Assembly (NCBI RefSeq): GCF_901538355.1
Contig: NZ_LR593887.1
Location: 2,332,920-2,396,919 of the forward strand
Source: Tuwongella immobilis
GTDB lineage: Bacteria; Planctomycetota; Planctomycetia; Gemmatales; Gemmataceae
Reading direction: 5' to 3'
DNA length: 64,000 nt
The notes beneath the pieces were generated by a model. That model had not been told where the DNA came from. It saw only the letters and a list, made by a program, of their open reading frames with translations, and made no database searches. Positions 9,626-18,606 of the stretch are shown here, piece after piece; positions within the stretch are counted from its first letter, which is position 1; each line of letters opens with the position of its first letter. A program made the position numbers and the translations under genes.

Positions 9626-10270
9626 TTATCGTGTCCGGCTGACCGGAACCGCGGGAACCACCGGCTTGCTTTGGCTCCGGGGGCGATATTTTTGGAGATA
9701 CTGCACGATATAGGCGTTGGCTTCTGTCGCGGCATCATCCCCGAAGCCGTTCGCTTTCAATTCCCGAATCGATTCACCCAATGACCACTGTTCATATTCC
9801 ATGCGGTAAATCGCGGTCAACAATCCCGTGCGATGCAGACCCGCTTTGCAGTGAATTAACACGGGGTAGGCATTGGGATCGTCTAAAATTTTCAGATAAT
9901 CTTCAATCACTTTCGGGCGGCCATATGGGGCTTCTTCCGCGTTTAACAAGTCCGGCTCTAACAGAATATATTTCACACCCAACTGGGCGCAGACTTCGCT
10001 TTCCCGAATGCTGGGTTTCTGAAAATAACTTTCGCGGATGAACGGGTCCGGGGCTTCGTTTTGCAGATTGATAATCGTGCGGATTCCGAATTGTTGAATC
10101 ACATCGCGGAAGCCAGGGGCGGTGAGTTGGCCACAGCGGTAGAATCGGCCCGGTGTCACTTCGCGGAATCGCTTGCTGTAGGCGTAGGTTGACCGATAGA
10201 AAATCCACGGCACGGCCACCAGCATGGTGGAAATGAGTAACGCAAGAGTCCAGCGCATCCATGCCGGCAT
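9626..10270 (-). CDS. Membrane-anchored dual-specificity/tyrosine phosphatase-like protein
   Basis: A 214-residue protein. The chosen ATG is preceded by GGAGGGG 7 bases upstream; a frame 36 bases longer lacks a site. Residues about 6-25 form one transmembrane helix. The rest has the small cysteine-phosphatase fold: FYRCGQLTAPGFRDVIQQFGIRTIINLQNE (about 43-72) and the P-loop HCKAGLHRTG with catalytic C141 and R147 (CX5R). This resembles the DUF442/Siw14-like group of protein tyrosine/dual-specificity phosphatases. The general-acid loop may be around YILLEPDLLN. Membrane topology suggests the catalytic part faces the periplasm if the helix is an uncleaved signal, which is inference. It lies 29 bases upstream of the LptF/G-like gene. 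Confidence 0.85.
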   Translation of the reverse strand: MPAWMRWTLALLISTMLVAVPWIFYRSTYAYSKRFREVTPGRFYRCGQLTAPGFRDVIQQFGIRTIINLQNEAPDPFIRESYFQKPSIRESEVCAQLGVKYILLEPDLLNAEEAPYGRPKVIEDYLKILDDPNAYPVLIHCKAGLHRTGLLTAIYRMEYEQWSLGESIRELKANGFGDDAATEANAYIVQYLQKYRPRSQSKPVVPAVPVSRTR

Positions 10271-10380
10271 CGGTTGTCCCCTCCGTGGCGTTCCAGCGGA
10301 AACCAACCACCGCTGCGAGCCGATCCTTCCAGCCCGAGCGGTGTTGTGCCGAGATTCCGGGTTTTTCGCAAGAGCAATTT

Positions 10381-12003
10381 TTACTTGCTCTCGGATTCTT
10401 CCAAAGGCAGTTCGATCGCTTGGATGATTTCCTGCGAGGTATCATTTTGCAGGAATGCCACGATGCGCAGCCGCTTCAGTTCCATCGGCCGTTCCGAACG
10501 GACATAGTTGGCCCCATCCGCCGCCAGCTCCTTGGCGAAGGTGTCCAGATATTGATTGAGCGCGGGCTCGAGATCGGCCAGCTTGTAGGAAACCGATACG
10601 TCTTCCTTCGCTTTGGTGATCGGCTTCCCCGCGGCGCCACCCAGGAATGTGCGGACGAGGTTGTGATGGTATCGCACGCCGGATGCCCCTGCGGAGCGAA
10701 CGCGTTCTTCCACCAGTGCAAATCGCACGCTCATTTTATCTTTCGGGGCGGCATCCGACGAAACCTCCGCGGTGACTTTGATTTCGTCTCCGTTGCGGGT
10801 CAGGGTGGCCTTCAGTTGGCTGGCCGGTGCCTGCTCCAGCATTTCCGTAAACACTTCGCGGTAGGTGGTATACTTCGCCTTGGCTTGCGAGCGTGGGCCG
10901 CCATTTTCGCGAACCGGTGCTCCGTTCAGGAACAGGCCCGGCATCGCCGTCAGTTTGCCGCGATAGTATTGTTGGCGTTCCTCGGCATCTTTGTTCACCA
11001 GTGTGCTCGGTGCCGGAATGTGCAGATGGTATTGCAGCACAATCACTTCCGTCGGTTTGAACGCCTTGCGAATGCCTTCCAATGCGACAGTCGGAGCGGC
11101 CGCGCCTTGTGCTTCGGAATTCGTGAACAGTTCGACGAGTAACGTGCGATTGCTTTTGCCTTTGCGGCCCGCGAACGGCTCGACCGGGAACGGCAAGCTG
11201 CGGGTGTATTCGAGATAATCGCGGGCTTCCAATTTGGCGATGCGGGTTTCGAGTTCCTTCACATCGGCGTCTTGTTTCGCATCGCGGAAAATTCGCAACA
11301 TCGTTTCTAAGAAATCGATCTGGGTGCTGATCGCTTCCGATGCTGGGAGCAATCGTTCGGCCCGACGCGCTTGTTCCAGGCCGACCGGAATCAACGATTT
11401 CTGCTTGGTCAGAATCTCGGCCATGCTGATGGCCATGCGGCGTTCCCAACTCGAACCGTAATTGGCCGCCGTGGATGCGACTCGATCCACCACCGCGCGA
11501 ACGGCTTCCGGCGCTTGCTTCTTCGCTTCCATTTCGGAAAGCAGACCGAATGCCACATCGAAATATTCCAATCCCGGTTCCACTTGGGTGAATAGTTCCT
11601 GATTCAGGGCGAAGCTATCTTTGCAATCGCGCAGTTTCGATGGCGTCATTTCCATCAGCATGCTTTGCCCGTCGAGCGACCCGGAGCCGAGAATCTTCTT
11701 GCGATCTTTGGCGATTTTGCCATCGAATGGCACTTTGGCGGCACCCAAGGTCAGCGTGAAGCGCACCTGATCGTCTTGAATGATCAATTCGGTGACCTTC
11801 GGTTCAACCCGCAGATTGGCGGAGCAATCGAGATAGTCGCCGACCCATTTCCCCTCGGATTCGGTGAACGCCATCAGAAAATACAGCGATTGTCCCTGAA
11901 CCGGGACGCGGAGTTTCCAGTTGCCCGCGAGGGGGGAATCTGCGGCACGTAAGCCGGTGAGTGTGCCGAATAAGGCGAGACAGACGAGCCAAAACCGCAT
12001 CAT
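10381..12003 (-). CDS. Secreted protein with a DUF1223/thioredoxin-like domain lacking cysteines
   Basis: A 540-residue protein with a signal peptide (MMRFWLVCLALFGTLTGLRA, cut before ADSP), and AGGAAGG about 10 bases before the ATG. An open frame runs about 320 bases further upstream but enters the neighbouring gene. Residues about 25-150 form a beta-rich domain beginning LAGNWKLRVPVQGQ. A helical region follows (about 160-265). Residues about 285-410 look like DUF1223, a thioredoxin-fold family: LLVELFTNSEAQGAAAPTVALEGI, then VIVLQYHLHIPAP and MPGLFLNGAPV. In that family VELFTSQGCSSCPP carries a CxxC, but both cysteines are missing here. The C-terminal domain (about 425-535) is unassigned. 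Probably periplasmic; no enzymatic role can be given. Confidence 0.75.
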   Translation of the reverse strand: MMRFWLVCLALFGTLTGLRAADSPLAGNWKLRVPVQGQSLYFLMAFTESEGKWVGDYLDCSANLRVEPKVTELIIQDDQVRFTLTLGAAKVPFDGKIAKDRKKILGSGSLDGQSMLMEMTPSKLRDCKDSFALNQELFTQVEPGLEYFDVAFGLLSEMEAKKQAPEAVRAVVDRVASTAANYGSSWERRMAISMAEILTKQKSLIPVGLEQARRAERLLPASEAISTQIDFLETMLRIFRDAKQDADVKELETRIAKLEARDYLEYTRSLPFPVEPFAGRKGKSNRTLLVELFTNSEAQGAAAPTVALEGIRKAFKPTEVIVLQYHLHIPAPSTLVNKDAEERQQYYRGKLTAMPGLFLNGAPVRENGGPRSQAKAKYTTYREVFTEMLEQAPASQLKATLTRNGDEIKVTAEVSSDAAPKDKMSVRFALVEERVRSAGASGVRYHHNLVRTFLGGAAGKPITKAKEDVSVSYKLADLEPALNQYLDTFAKELAADGANYVRSERPMELKRLRIVAFLQNDTSQEIIQAIELPLEESESK

Positions 12004-12028
12004 CAATCCAATCCCTTCCTGTGAGGGG

Positions 12029-13222
12029 CTATCCGTGGCGAGTCGTCTCGGGATTCGCTTTCCCATCGGCGACATCTCGCAGTCGTTCGGCATGATACTC
12101 GAGTTTTCGCACCGCCGCCAGCATCTGATCCATCGCAGGAATTCCTTGCAACAAAATCGGATGATGCAACACCACCAGCGATTCGCCCCACATCGCCGCA
12201 GACTGCAATCCGCGACTTGCCCGAAATCGACTCGCGGAGCGCCCGACATGCAGTGCCCGAAATCCCGGATCAAGCGCGAATCCCTCCGCACGCATCGCTT
12301 GGCAGAATCGCTCCCGTGAGATGCCAAACTTCGAAGAATCGTATCGCAGTCCGAGTTTGTAATATCCTGGAGTCGCGTTCACGGGCACCGGCAACGGTTT
12401 CAGCGATTCGCACCCGGTGAGTCCGGCATGAAGATGCGCGACGGCCTCGAATCGAGCGGCGGTGTGTTCCGCGAGGGCATTCCATTGCGCAAGTACTGCA
12501 ATGGCTTGGAGTTCGCTCATCGGCGCAATCTTCTGAATGCCGCGTCGCAGTGCTAAACGCACGCGCTGGGCAGCGGCGGAATCGCGCACCAGAATCGCTC
12601 CGCCGCGTCCAGCGCTAATCAACTTCGAGCCGCCAAAGCTGAGAATGCTGAAATCGCCCATGCTGCCCAATTTCTGACCCGCTACCGATCCACCCAGGCA
12701 TTGGGCGGCGTCTTCGATGATGGTAATGCGTCGATTGTGCAAGCGTTCGATGATTTCGGGAATCGGGGCGATGCTGCCATGCAGATGGCTCACCACCACC
12801 GCGCGGGTCTGCGGAGTGATGGCTTCCGCGATGGCGTCGGCAGTCACAATCGGCGACTCGGGGTGCGGGTCGATCAGTACGGGCTTGGCCTGGAGCGCGT
12901 GAATCGATACGAAGGTCGGTTCATAGTCGTATGCGGAGAGGATCACCTCATCGCCCGGCCCCACTCCGGCGGCTTTCATCGCCACTTCAACTGCGCAGGT
13001 GCCGCTGGCGCAAAGAAACGCCGCAGATGACGCAAACCATTTGCACAACAGGGCTTCCAACTGTGCAGTATGCGGGCCATCGTACCATCCCCAGGTGCCA
13101 GCGCGCAGGGCATCGACAAGGGCCGATTGCAACTCCGTGTCCGCGATTGGCCAGGTCGGTGGGCCTTCGGGACGGATCGCTAGCCCGCCGAGAATTGCGG
13201 GCAATTCGGGAGCGGATTTCAT
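12029..13222 (-). CDS. DegT/DnrJ/EryC1/StrS family PLP-dependent aminotransferase
   Basis: A 397-residue protein from an ATG with GGAGA about 10 bases upstream. Longer frames start at codons without a ribosome site. Hallmarks of the DegT sugar aminotransferase family are present: WGWYDGPHTAQLEALL (about 44-59), FLCASGTCAVEVAMKAAGVGPGDEVI (about 69-94), IIEDAAQCLGG with the PLP-ring aspartate at about 171, and SFGGSKLISAGRGG, in which K200 is the expected Schiff-base lysine. Members usually aminate keto-sugars in nucleotide-sugar or surface-glycan pathways. No sugar genes adjoin it, so the substrate is open. It is divergent from the acyl-CoA synthetase gene, with a 116-base shared promoter region. 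Confidence 0.87.
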   Translation of the reverse strand: MKSAPELPAILGGLAIRPEGPPTWPIADTELQSALVDALRAGTWGWYDGPHTAQLEALLCKWFASSAAFLCASGTCAVEVAMKAAGVGPGDEVILSAYDYEPTFVSIHALQAKPVLIDPHPESPIVTADAIAEAITPQTRAVVVSHLHGSIAPIPEIIERLHNRRITIIEDAAQCLGGSVAGQKLGSMGDFSILSFGGSKLISAGRGGAILVRDSAAAQRVRLALRRGIQKIAPMSELQAIAVLAQWNALAEHTAARFEAVAHLHAGLTGCESLKPLPVPVNATPGYYKLGLRYDSSKFGISRERFCQAMRAEGFALDPGFRALHVGRSASRFRASRGLQSAAMWGESLVVLHHPILLQGIPAMDQMLAAVRKLEYHAERLRDVADGKANPETTRHG

Positions 13223-13338
13223 CGCGGGGGATTCTCCAACAAACCCGGAAATCTTCATGAAATCGTATTCTAGCGAAGCGCGGCAAAATCGATACAATGC
13301 GACCTGGGATGGCTGCCATCGGCACGAGGCTCGAACCC

Positions 13339-16092
13339 ATGTTCCACGACCATCCACTGGATCGCATCTTTCGCCCGCGCTCGGTTGCGGTCATTGGGGC
13401 TAGCGCGACGCCAAACAGCGTCGGTAATGTCTTGATGCGCAATCTGTTAGGGAATCCATTCGGTGGCGTCATCTACCCCGTGAATCCCAATCGCCGCGCC
13501 GTGCAAGGGGTGCGATGCTATTCCAACCTGGCCGAAATTCCGGATACCATCGATCTGGCGATTATCGCAGTCAAGGCGGAACTGGTTCCATCGGTAGTCG
13601 CCGATTGTGTCGACAAAGGCGTCGCGGGGGCGATTATTCTGTCGGCGGGGTTTAGCGAATTGGGGCAGGCTGGGCGGGAGTTGGAGCAGCGAATTCTGGC
13701 CATTGCCGCTGGTAAATTGCGAATCATCGGGCCGAATTGCTTGGGAGTGATGCATCCGCTCAATCGGCTGAATGCGAGTTTTGCGGCGGAAATGGCCAAG
13801 CCGGGCCGCGTTGCGCTGCTGAGTCAATCCGGGGCGGTTTGCACATCGATTTTAGATTGGGCCAACGGGAAGAATATCGGATTCTCGGCGTTCGTGAGTG
13901 TCGGGGCGATGATCGATGTCGATTGGGCTGACCTGATCGACTACTTCGGAGATGACCCCGAAACAACAAGCATTCTGTTGTACATGGAATCGATTGGCGA
14001 TGTGCGCGGGTTTATCTCCGCTGCGCGGGCGGTGGCCCGGCATAAGCCGATTATCGTCGTAAAGGCTGGTCGGAACGAGATTTCTGCTCGCGTGGCGGCC
14101 TCCCACACCGGGGCGATGCTGGGGAGCGATGCGGTATTCGAGTCTGCCTTTCGCCGGGCAGGTGTGCTGCGGGTGAGCAGCATTCGCGATCTGTTCCATA
14201 TGGCGGAAGTGCTGTCCATGCAACCACTTCCGGACGGATTCCGACTGGCGATTCTCACCAATGCCGGGGGGCCGGCGGTGATGGCGGTCGATGCCCTGAT
14301 CGCGGGTGGGGGACAACTCGCGCCATTGTCAGCCGAGACACTCGCCGCGTTGGATGCCGTCTGCCCGCCGTTCTGGAGCCACGCCAACCCGGTCGATTTG
14401 CTCGGCGATGCCTCTCCAGAATTGTATCGACAATCGTTTGAGATTTTGTCGCGTGATCCTGGTGTGGACGGCGTGCTGGTGTTGTTGACACCGCAAGCCA
14501 TGACGCAACCCGAGAACACCGCACGACTTCTGGCACCATTCGCACGTTCCGTTCGCAAGCCGGTGTTGGCGGGATTCATGGGCGGGCGGATGATTCACGC
14601 CAGCCGAGCGATTCTGAGCGCCGCGGGGATGCCCGCATTCGACACACCCGAAGCCGCCGTCCGTGCCTTTCTGTTACTCGCACAATATCGCGATAATTTG
14701 CGATTGTTGTACGAACGACCGGATGCACTCCCGGAAGGACCACCGCCGCGATTCGATGATGTGCAGCGCATGGTGGCGCGGGCACGCATGGAAGGGCGGA
14801 CGTTGCTGACCGAAGCGGAATCGAAGCAACTCCTGGCAGCGTATGACATTCCGATCGTGCCGACGCGACATTGCGGATCACCCGAAGAAGCGATTGCCGC
14901 CGCGGAGCAACTGGGTTACCCGGTCGTCTTAAAGCTGGAATCGCGGGTGATTTCCCACAAGACCGAGGCGGGGGGCGTTCGGCTGGATCTCCGCACTCCG
15001 GCTGCGGTTCGGGAAGCCTTTCATGCCATTCAGACAGCTGTGATTGCATATGCCGAGCAGCATTCGATTGTCGGCGATATTTTCACCGGCGTCACGGTTC
15101 AACCGATGATCCCGGCAGGCGGCTATGAGCTGATTCTCGGATCAGCATTAGATGAGCAGTTCGGCCCCGTGATCGTCTTTGGCACGGGCGGCATTCTGAC
15201 GGAAGTCTATCAGGATCGATCGTGGGCACTACCACCGTTGAATCGGACGTTGGTCAAGCGACTGATCGAACGCACTCGGATCTACCAAGCGTTAAAGGGC
15301 GTTCGTGGGCGCAAGTCCATTCCCATGGCCGACTTAGAGACGCTGCTGGTGCGATTCAGCCAATTGCTGGTCGATTTCCCCGATTTGGGCGAAGTCGAGA
15401 TTAACCCGCTGATCGCCACCGAGGAGCGATTGATCGCCGTCGATGCCCGTGTGATGCTGACCGCCCAAGATAGTCTGATTAGCCCGCGACGATTGGCGAT
15501 TCATCCGTATCCGAATCAATATACGAGTGTCTGGGAGCCAGATCTCAGCCGATTGCGGGCGACTGCGAATCGACTCCCGACCGGAACGACGCTGCTGATT
15601 CGGGCATTGCGGCCGGAAGATGAGCCGTTGCTGGAAAATCTATTTAAAACCTTGTCGGAACATACGATCCGAATGCGATTCTTTCGGCTGATCCGCCAAT
15701 TGACGAAAGACAATTTGATTCGGCTCTGCCACGTCGATTATGAGCGCGAGTTGGCCCTGGTGGCGATTGCCGAGCTTCCAGGGCAGGGAGCGCAAGCGGT
15801 TGGCATTGCGAGTTTTGCCCGCGATCCATCCAGCGATGAAGCCGAGTTCGCCGTCGTGGTTTCGGATGCTTGGCAGGGTATTGGATTGGGCCGCGAGTTG
15901 GTTTCTCGGTTGGTCTCGATTGCGCCGCAACGCGGGATTCTTCGGCTCACCGGAGCGACCTTTCGGGAAAATCTCGCCATGCGTAAACTCTGTACGAGTC
16001 TGGGGTTCACGCTGCACGACACTGATGATCCCCAAGTGCTGGAACTGCGTCGGGATTTGCTGTTGATGCCGCCCGGCTCGGCGTTCCTGTGA
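13339..16092 (+). CDS. Acyl-CoA synthetase (NDP-forming)/GNAT fusion, Pat-like protein acetyltransferase
   Basis: A 917-residue protein. ATG 13339 has GAGG 9 bases upstream. Residues about 8-460 match the CoA-binding and ligase parts of NDP-forming acyl-CoA synthetases (IFRPRSVAVIGASATPNSVGN, GPNCLGVMHP, LLSQSGAVC, and AASHTGAMLGSD with the conserved histidine). Residues about 480-700 are the ATP-grasp domain (YPVVLKLESRVISHKTEAGGV, FGPVIVFGTGGILTEVY). Residues about 750-905 are a GNAT domain (LIRALRPEDEPLLENLF, GIGLGRELVSRLVSIA). This is the architecture of Pat/PatZ lysine acetyltransferases, which modify metabolic enzymes such as acetyl-CoA synthetase. The ligase histidine is retained, unlike in E. 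coli PatZ as I recall it, so catalytic synthetase activity remains possible. The next gene follows after 29 bases. Confidence 0.88.
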   Translation: MFHDHPLDRIFRPRSVAVIGASATPNSVGNVLMRNLLGNPFGGVIYPVNPNRRAVQGVRCYSNLAEIPDTIDLAIIAVKAELVPSVVADCVDKGVAGAIILSAGFSELGQAGRELEQRILAIAAGKLRIIGPNCLGVMHPLNRLNASFAAEMAKPGRVALLSQSGAVCTSILDWANGKNIGFSAFVSVGAMIDVDWADLIDYFGDDPETTSILLYMESIGDVRGFISAARAVARHKPIIVVKAGRNEISARVAASHTGAMLGSDAVFESAFRRAGVLRVSSIRDLFHMAEVLSMQPLPDGFRLAILTNAGGPAVMAVDALIAGGGQLAPLSAETLAALDAVCPPFWSHANPVDLLGDASPELYRQSFEILSRDPGVDGVLVLLTPQAMTQPENTARLLAPFARSVRKPVLAGFMGGRMIHASRAILSAAGMPAFDTPEAAVRAFLLLAQYRDNLRLLYERPDALPEGPPPRFDDVQRMVARARMEGRTLLTEAESKQLLAAYDIPIVPTRHCGSPEEAIAAAEQLGYPVVLKLESRVISHKTEAGGVRLDLRTPAAVREAFHAIQTAVIAYAEQHSIVGDIFTGVTVQPMIPAGGYELILGSALDEQFGPVIVFGTGGILTEVYQDRSWALPPLNRTLVKRLIERTRIYQALKGVRGRKSIPMADLETLLVRFSQLLVDFPDLGEVEINPLIATEERLIAVDARVMLTAQDSLISPRRLAIHPYPNQYTSVWEPDLSRLRATANRLPTGTTLLIRALRPEDEPLLENLFKTLSEHTIRMRFFRLIRQLTKDNLIRLCHVDYERELALVAIAELPGQGAQAVGIASFARDPSSDEAEFAVVVSDAWQGIGLGRELVSRLVSIAPQRGILRLTGATFRENLAMRKLCTSLGFTLHDTDDPQVLELRRDLLLMPPGSAFL

Positions 16093-16121
16093 TGGTCCCC
16101 AATTGGAAAGAAAGGAATCCG

Positions 16122-18515
16122 ATGCGATTTCGATACCACTCACGATGCCTTCTGGGCGTCGGGATGGGGCTGCTGGTTCTGGCCGTCATCGGCCGTCCGA
16201 ATGAGCGGGCCTTCGCTCAAACTGCTCCAACGGTCGCCCCGATCGTCCTGGCACCGGAAACCACCCCGGCCATCCAAGCGCTGAGCACCTTCATTGAAGA
16301 ACAGCGCCAGGAGAAGGGAATCCCGGCTATTTCGATCGCTTTAGTCGACGATCAGCGCGTCGTTTGGAGCGCGGGCTTCGGGCTGATGCATCCGCGAGTC
16401 GGCCGCAAAGCGACTGCCGACACCGCGTATTGTGTCGGTTCGGTCTCGAAATTGTACACCGACATCGCCGTCATGCAGCTCGTGGAAAAGGGTGAGCTGT
16501 CGCTGGATGCCCCGATTCAGCAGGCGATCCGCCGCTTTACTCCACAAAATCTGTTTGAACAACCCATTACTCTGCGGCAACTGATGACGCATCGATCGGG
16601 ATTGGTCCGCGAGCCGCCGGTTGGGAATTACTTCGATTCCACGCAACCGTCGTTGGAACAAACGGTTCTGAGTCTCAATTCGACGACGCTGGTTTATCCC
16701 CCTGGCAAGCGAATCAAATACTCCAATGCCGGGATCGCCGCTGTGGGATACGCCGTCGAGTTCAGCCAACGCGAAGCCTTTGGCCGGTATATCCAACGGA
16801 CGTTACTCGATCCGATGGGCATGAAATCGACATCATTCCAATTGTCTGCCCGCAATACGCCGCAGTTCGCCGATTCGATCATGTGGACACACATTGGCAA
16901 AACTTTCCCGGCGCCGACCTTTGAAATGGGGTTGGGACCAGCGGGGTCGATGATTTCGACCGTCAACGATCAGACGCAATTGCTCAAGATGATCTTTGGC
17001 AATGGCATGGTCAACGGCGTTCGCATTCTCAAGCCGGAATCATTGCGAGAAATGCTGACGCCGCAATTCGTCCAAAAAGACGACACGGTCAAAATCGGTC
17101 TGGGATTCTTTCTGAGTGAATTCGAAGGCAAACTCCGAGCCGGTCACGGCGGCGCAGTCTACGGCTTTGCGACGGAATTCGCCGCGATCCCGAGCGAAAA
17201 GCTTGGTGTGGTCGTGGTTTGCAGCAAAGACATCGCCAATGCCGTCTCGACCCGAATTGCCGATGAAGCCCTGCGATTGATGCTGGCCACCAAGGCGGGC
17301 AAGCCGCTGCCGACGATCGCCCGCACCAGCGCACTCGACCCCGCTCGTTGCCGCGTGCTGGCGGGCCGCTACCAAAATGGCACCGAGTGGATCGATCTAC
17401 TCGAACGCGATGGCCGATTGTGGATGCTGCCGAGTCGGGGCGGGTATCGCGTCGAACTTAAGGGAATCGAGAACGATCTGATTGGCGATGATGTCCATAG
17501 CTACGGCACCCGTTTGAAGGTGGAGCCGGGCAAACTCATCATCCGCGATCGCGTCTTCACCCAGGTGAACGTGCCGCTGCCCAGCGAGATTCCCGACAAT
17601 TGGAAGGGACTCATCGGAGATTATGGCGAAAATCATAATGTGCTGACCATCTTGGAGAAAGATGGCAAACTCCACGCATTGATCGAATGGGCGTTCCTGT
17701 ATCCGCTGACGCAGGAAGCCGACGATGTGTTCGCGTTCCCATCCTATGGGTTGTACCAAGATGAGAAGCTGATTTTTACCCGCGATGCCAAAGGCCGAGC
17801 GGAGTCGGTGAAGGCGGCGGAAGTGACCTTCAATCGCCGTCGAATTGCCGGCGAAAATGGCGAGTTGTTCAAGATTCGGCCAACGAAAGCCATTCCGGCA
17901 CTTCGAGATGCGGCATTGAAGGCCCAACCGACCGTTCTGCCCGGCAAGTTCCGCGAGCCGGAATTGGTCGATCTGCAACGGCTCGATCCGTCGCTGAAGT
18001 TCGACATCCGTTACGCGACGGAGAATAATTTTCTGGGCACGCCCGTGTATACGTCCGCTCGTGCGTTTATGCAAAAGCCGGCGGCCGAGGCGTTGCTGCG
18101 GGTGCATCAGAAATTGGAGTCGCGCGGGCTGGGATTGGTCATCTTCGATGCCTATCGTCCCTGGCATGTCACGAAAATCTTCTGGGATGCGACCCCCGCG
18201 AATCAGAAGAATTTCGTTGCCGATCCATCCAAGGGATCGCGACATAATCGTGGCTGTGCGGTCGATTTGTCGTTGTATGATCGCAAGACGGGCCAAGTGG
18301 TGATGATGCCGAGCGGATTCGATGAGTTCTCGGATCGCGCGTACCCGGATTATCTCGGCGGCACCGCTCGCCAACGCTGGTTCCGCGATTTGTTGCGCGA
18401 GGCCATGCAGGAAGAGGGATTCACCGTCTATTCCGATGAATGGTGGCACTTCGATTTCCGCGATTGGCAGCAGTATAACCTGCTCAATGCGACATTCGAA
18501 GAATTGAAGCGATAA
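16122..18515 (+). CDS. Beta-lactamase-fold serine hydrolase fused to a VanX-type D-Ala-D-Ala dipeptidase
   Basis: A 797-residue exported protein (signal peptide about 1-33, ending RAFAQ; AAAGGAA ribosome site). Residues about 45-390 form a class C beta-lactamase/DD-peptidase domain: SVSK (catalytic S107, K110), KYSNAG (YxN) and GHGGAVYG (HxG, replacing KTG). Residues about 400-600 are beta-rich, resembling the lipocalin-like tails of such hydrolases. Residues about 610-797 match the VanX/DdpX dipeptidase (peptidase M15D): FDAYRPWHV, SRHNRGCAVDLSLYD with zinc ligands H708 and D715, and EWWHFDF with E773 and H776. All key residues of both enzymes are present. It should act on D-Ala-D-Ala peptides or peptidoglycan fragments in the periplasm. 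A hairpin terminator follows. Confidence 0.88.
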   Translation: MRFRYHSRCLLGVGMGLLVLAVIGRPNERAFAQTAPTVAPIVLAPETTPAIQALSTFIEEQRQEKGIPAISIALVDDQRVVWSAGFGLMHPRVGRKATADTAYCVGSVSKLYTDIAVMQLVEKGELSLDAPIQQAIRRFTPQNLFEQPITLRQLMTHRSGLVREPPVGNYFDSTQPSLEQTVLSLNSTTLVYPPGKRIKYSNAGIAAVGYAVEFSQREAFGRYIQRTLLDPMGMKSTSFQLSARNTPQFADSIMWTHIGKTFPAPTFEMGLGPAGSMISTVNDQTQLLKMIFGNGMVNGVRILKPESLREMLTPQFVQKDDTVKIGLGFFLSEFEGKLRAGHGGAVYGFATEFAAIPSEKLGVVVVCSKDIANAVSTRIADEALRLMLATKAGKPLPTIARTSALDPARCRVLAGRYQNGTEWIDLLERDGRLWMLPSRGGYRVELKGIENDLIGDDVHSYGTRLKVEPGKLIIRDRVFTQVNVPLPSEIPDNWKGLIGDYGENHNVLTILEKDGKLHALIEWAFLYPLTQEADDVFAFPSYGLYQDEKLIFTRDAKGRAESVKAAEVTFNRRRIAGENGELFKIRPTKAIPALRDAALKAQPTVLPGKFREPELVDLQRLDPSLKFDIRYATENNFLGTPVYTSARAFMQKPAAEALLRVHQKLESRGLGLVIFDAYRPWHVTKIFWDATPANQKNFVADPSKGSRHNRGCAVDLSLYDRKTGQVVMMPSGFDEFSDRAYPDYLGGTARQRWFRDLLREAMQEEGFTVYSDEWWHFDFRDWQQYNLLNATFEELKR

Positions 18516-18540
18516 TCACCTGCGGAAGCATCACGCGAAA

Positions 18541-18585
18541 CCCCATGCCGACTCGGTGAACTCCGGTGCGGCATGGGGTGGCTGT
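18541..18585. terminator. Intrinsic terminator between convergent genes
   Basis: A perfect 10-base stem (18541-18550 with 18569-18578) encloses an 18-base loop. It is followed on the plus strand by TGGCTGTTTCT. It lies between the stop of the VanX fusion and the stop of the convergent helicase gene and could serve both strands, though the T tract is better on the plus strand. Confidence 0.7.
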
Positions 18586-18606
18586 TTCTCCGGATGGCAT
18601 CAGCAC

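Noticed and set aside
12004-12327. Upstream extension of the DUF1223-like frame
   Set aside because: It overlaps the DegT aminotransferase gene, and the internal ATG has both a signal peptide and AGGAAGG before it.
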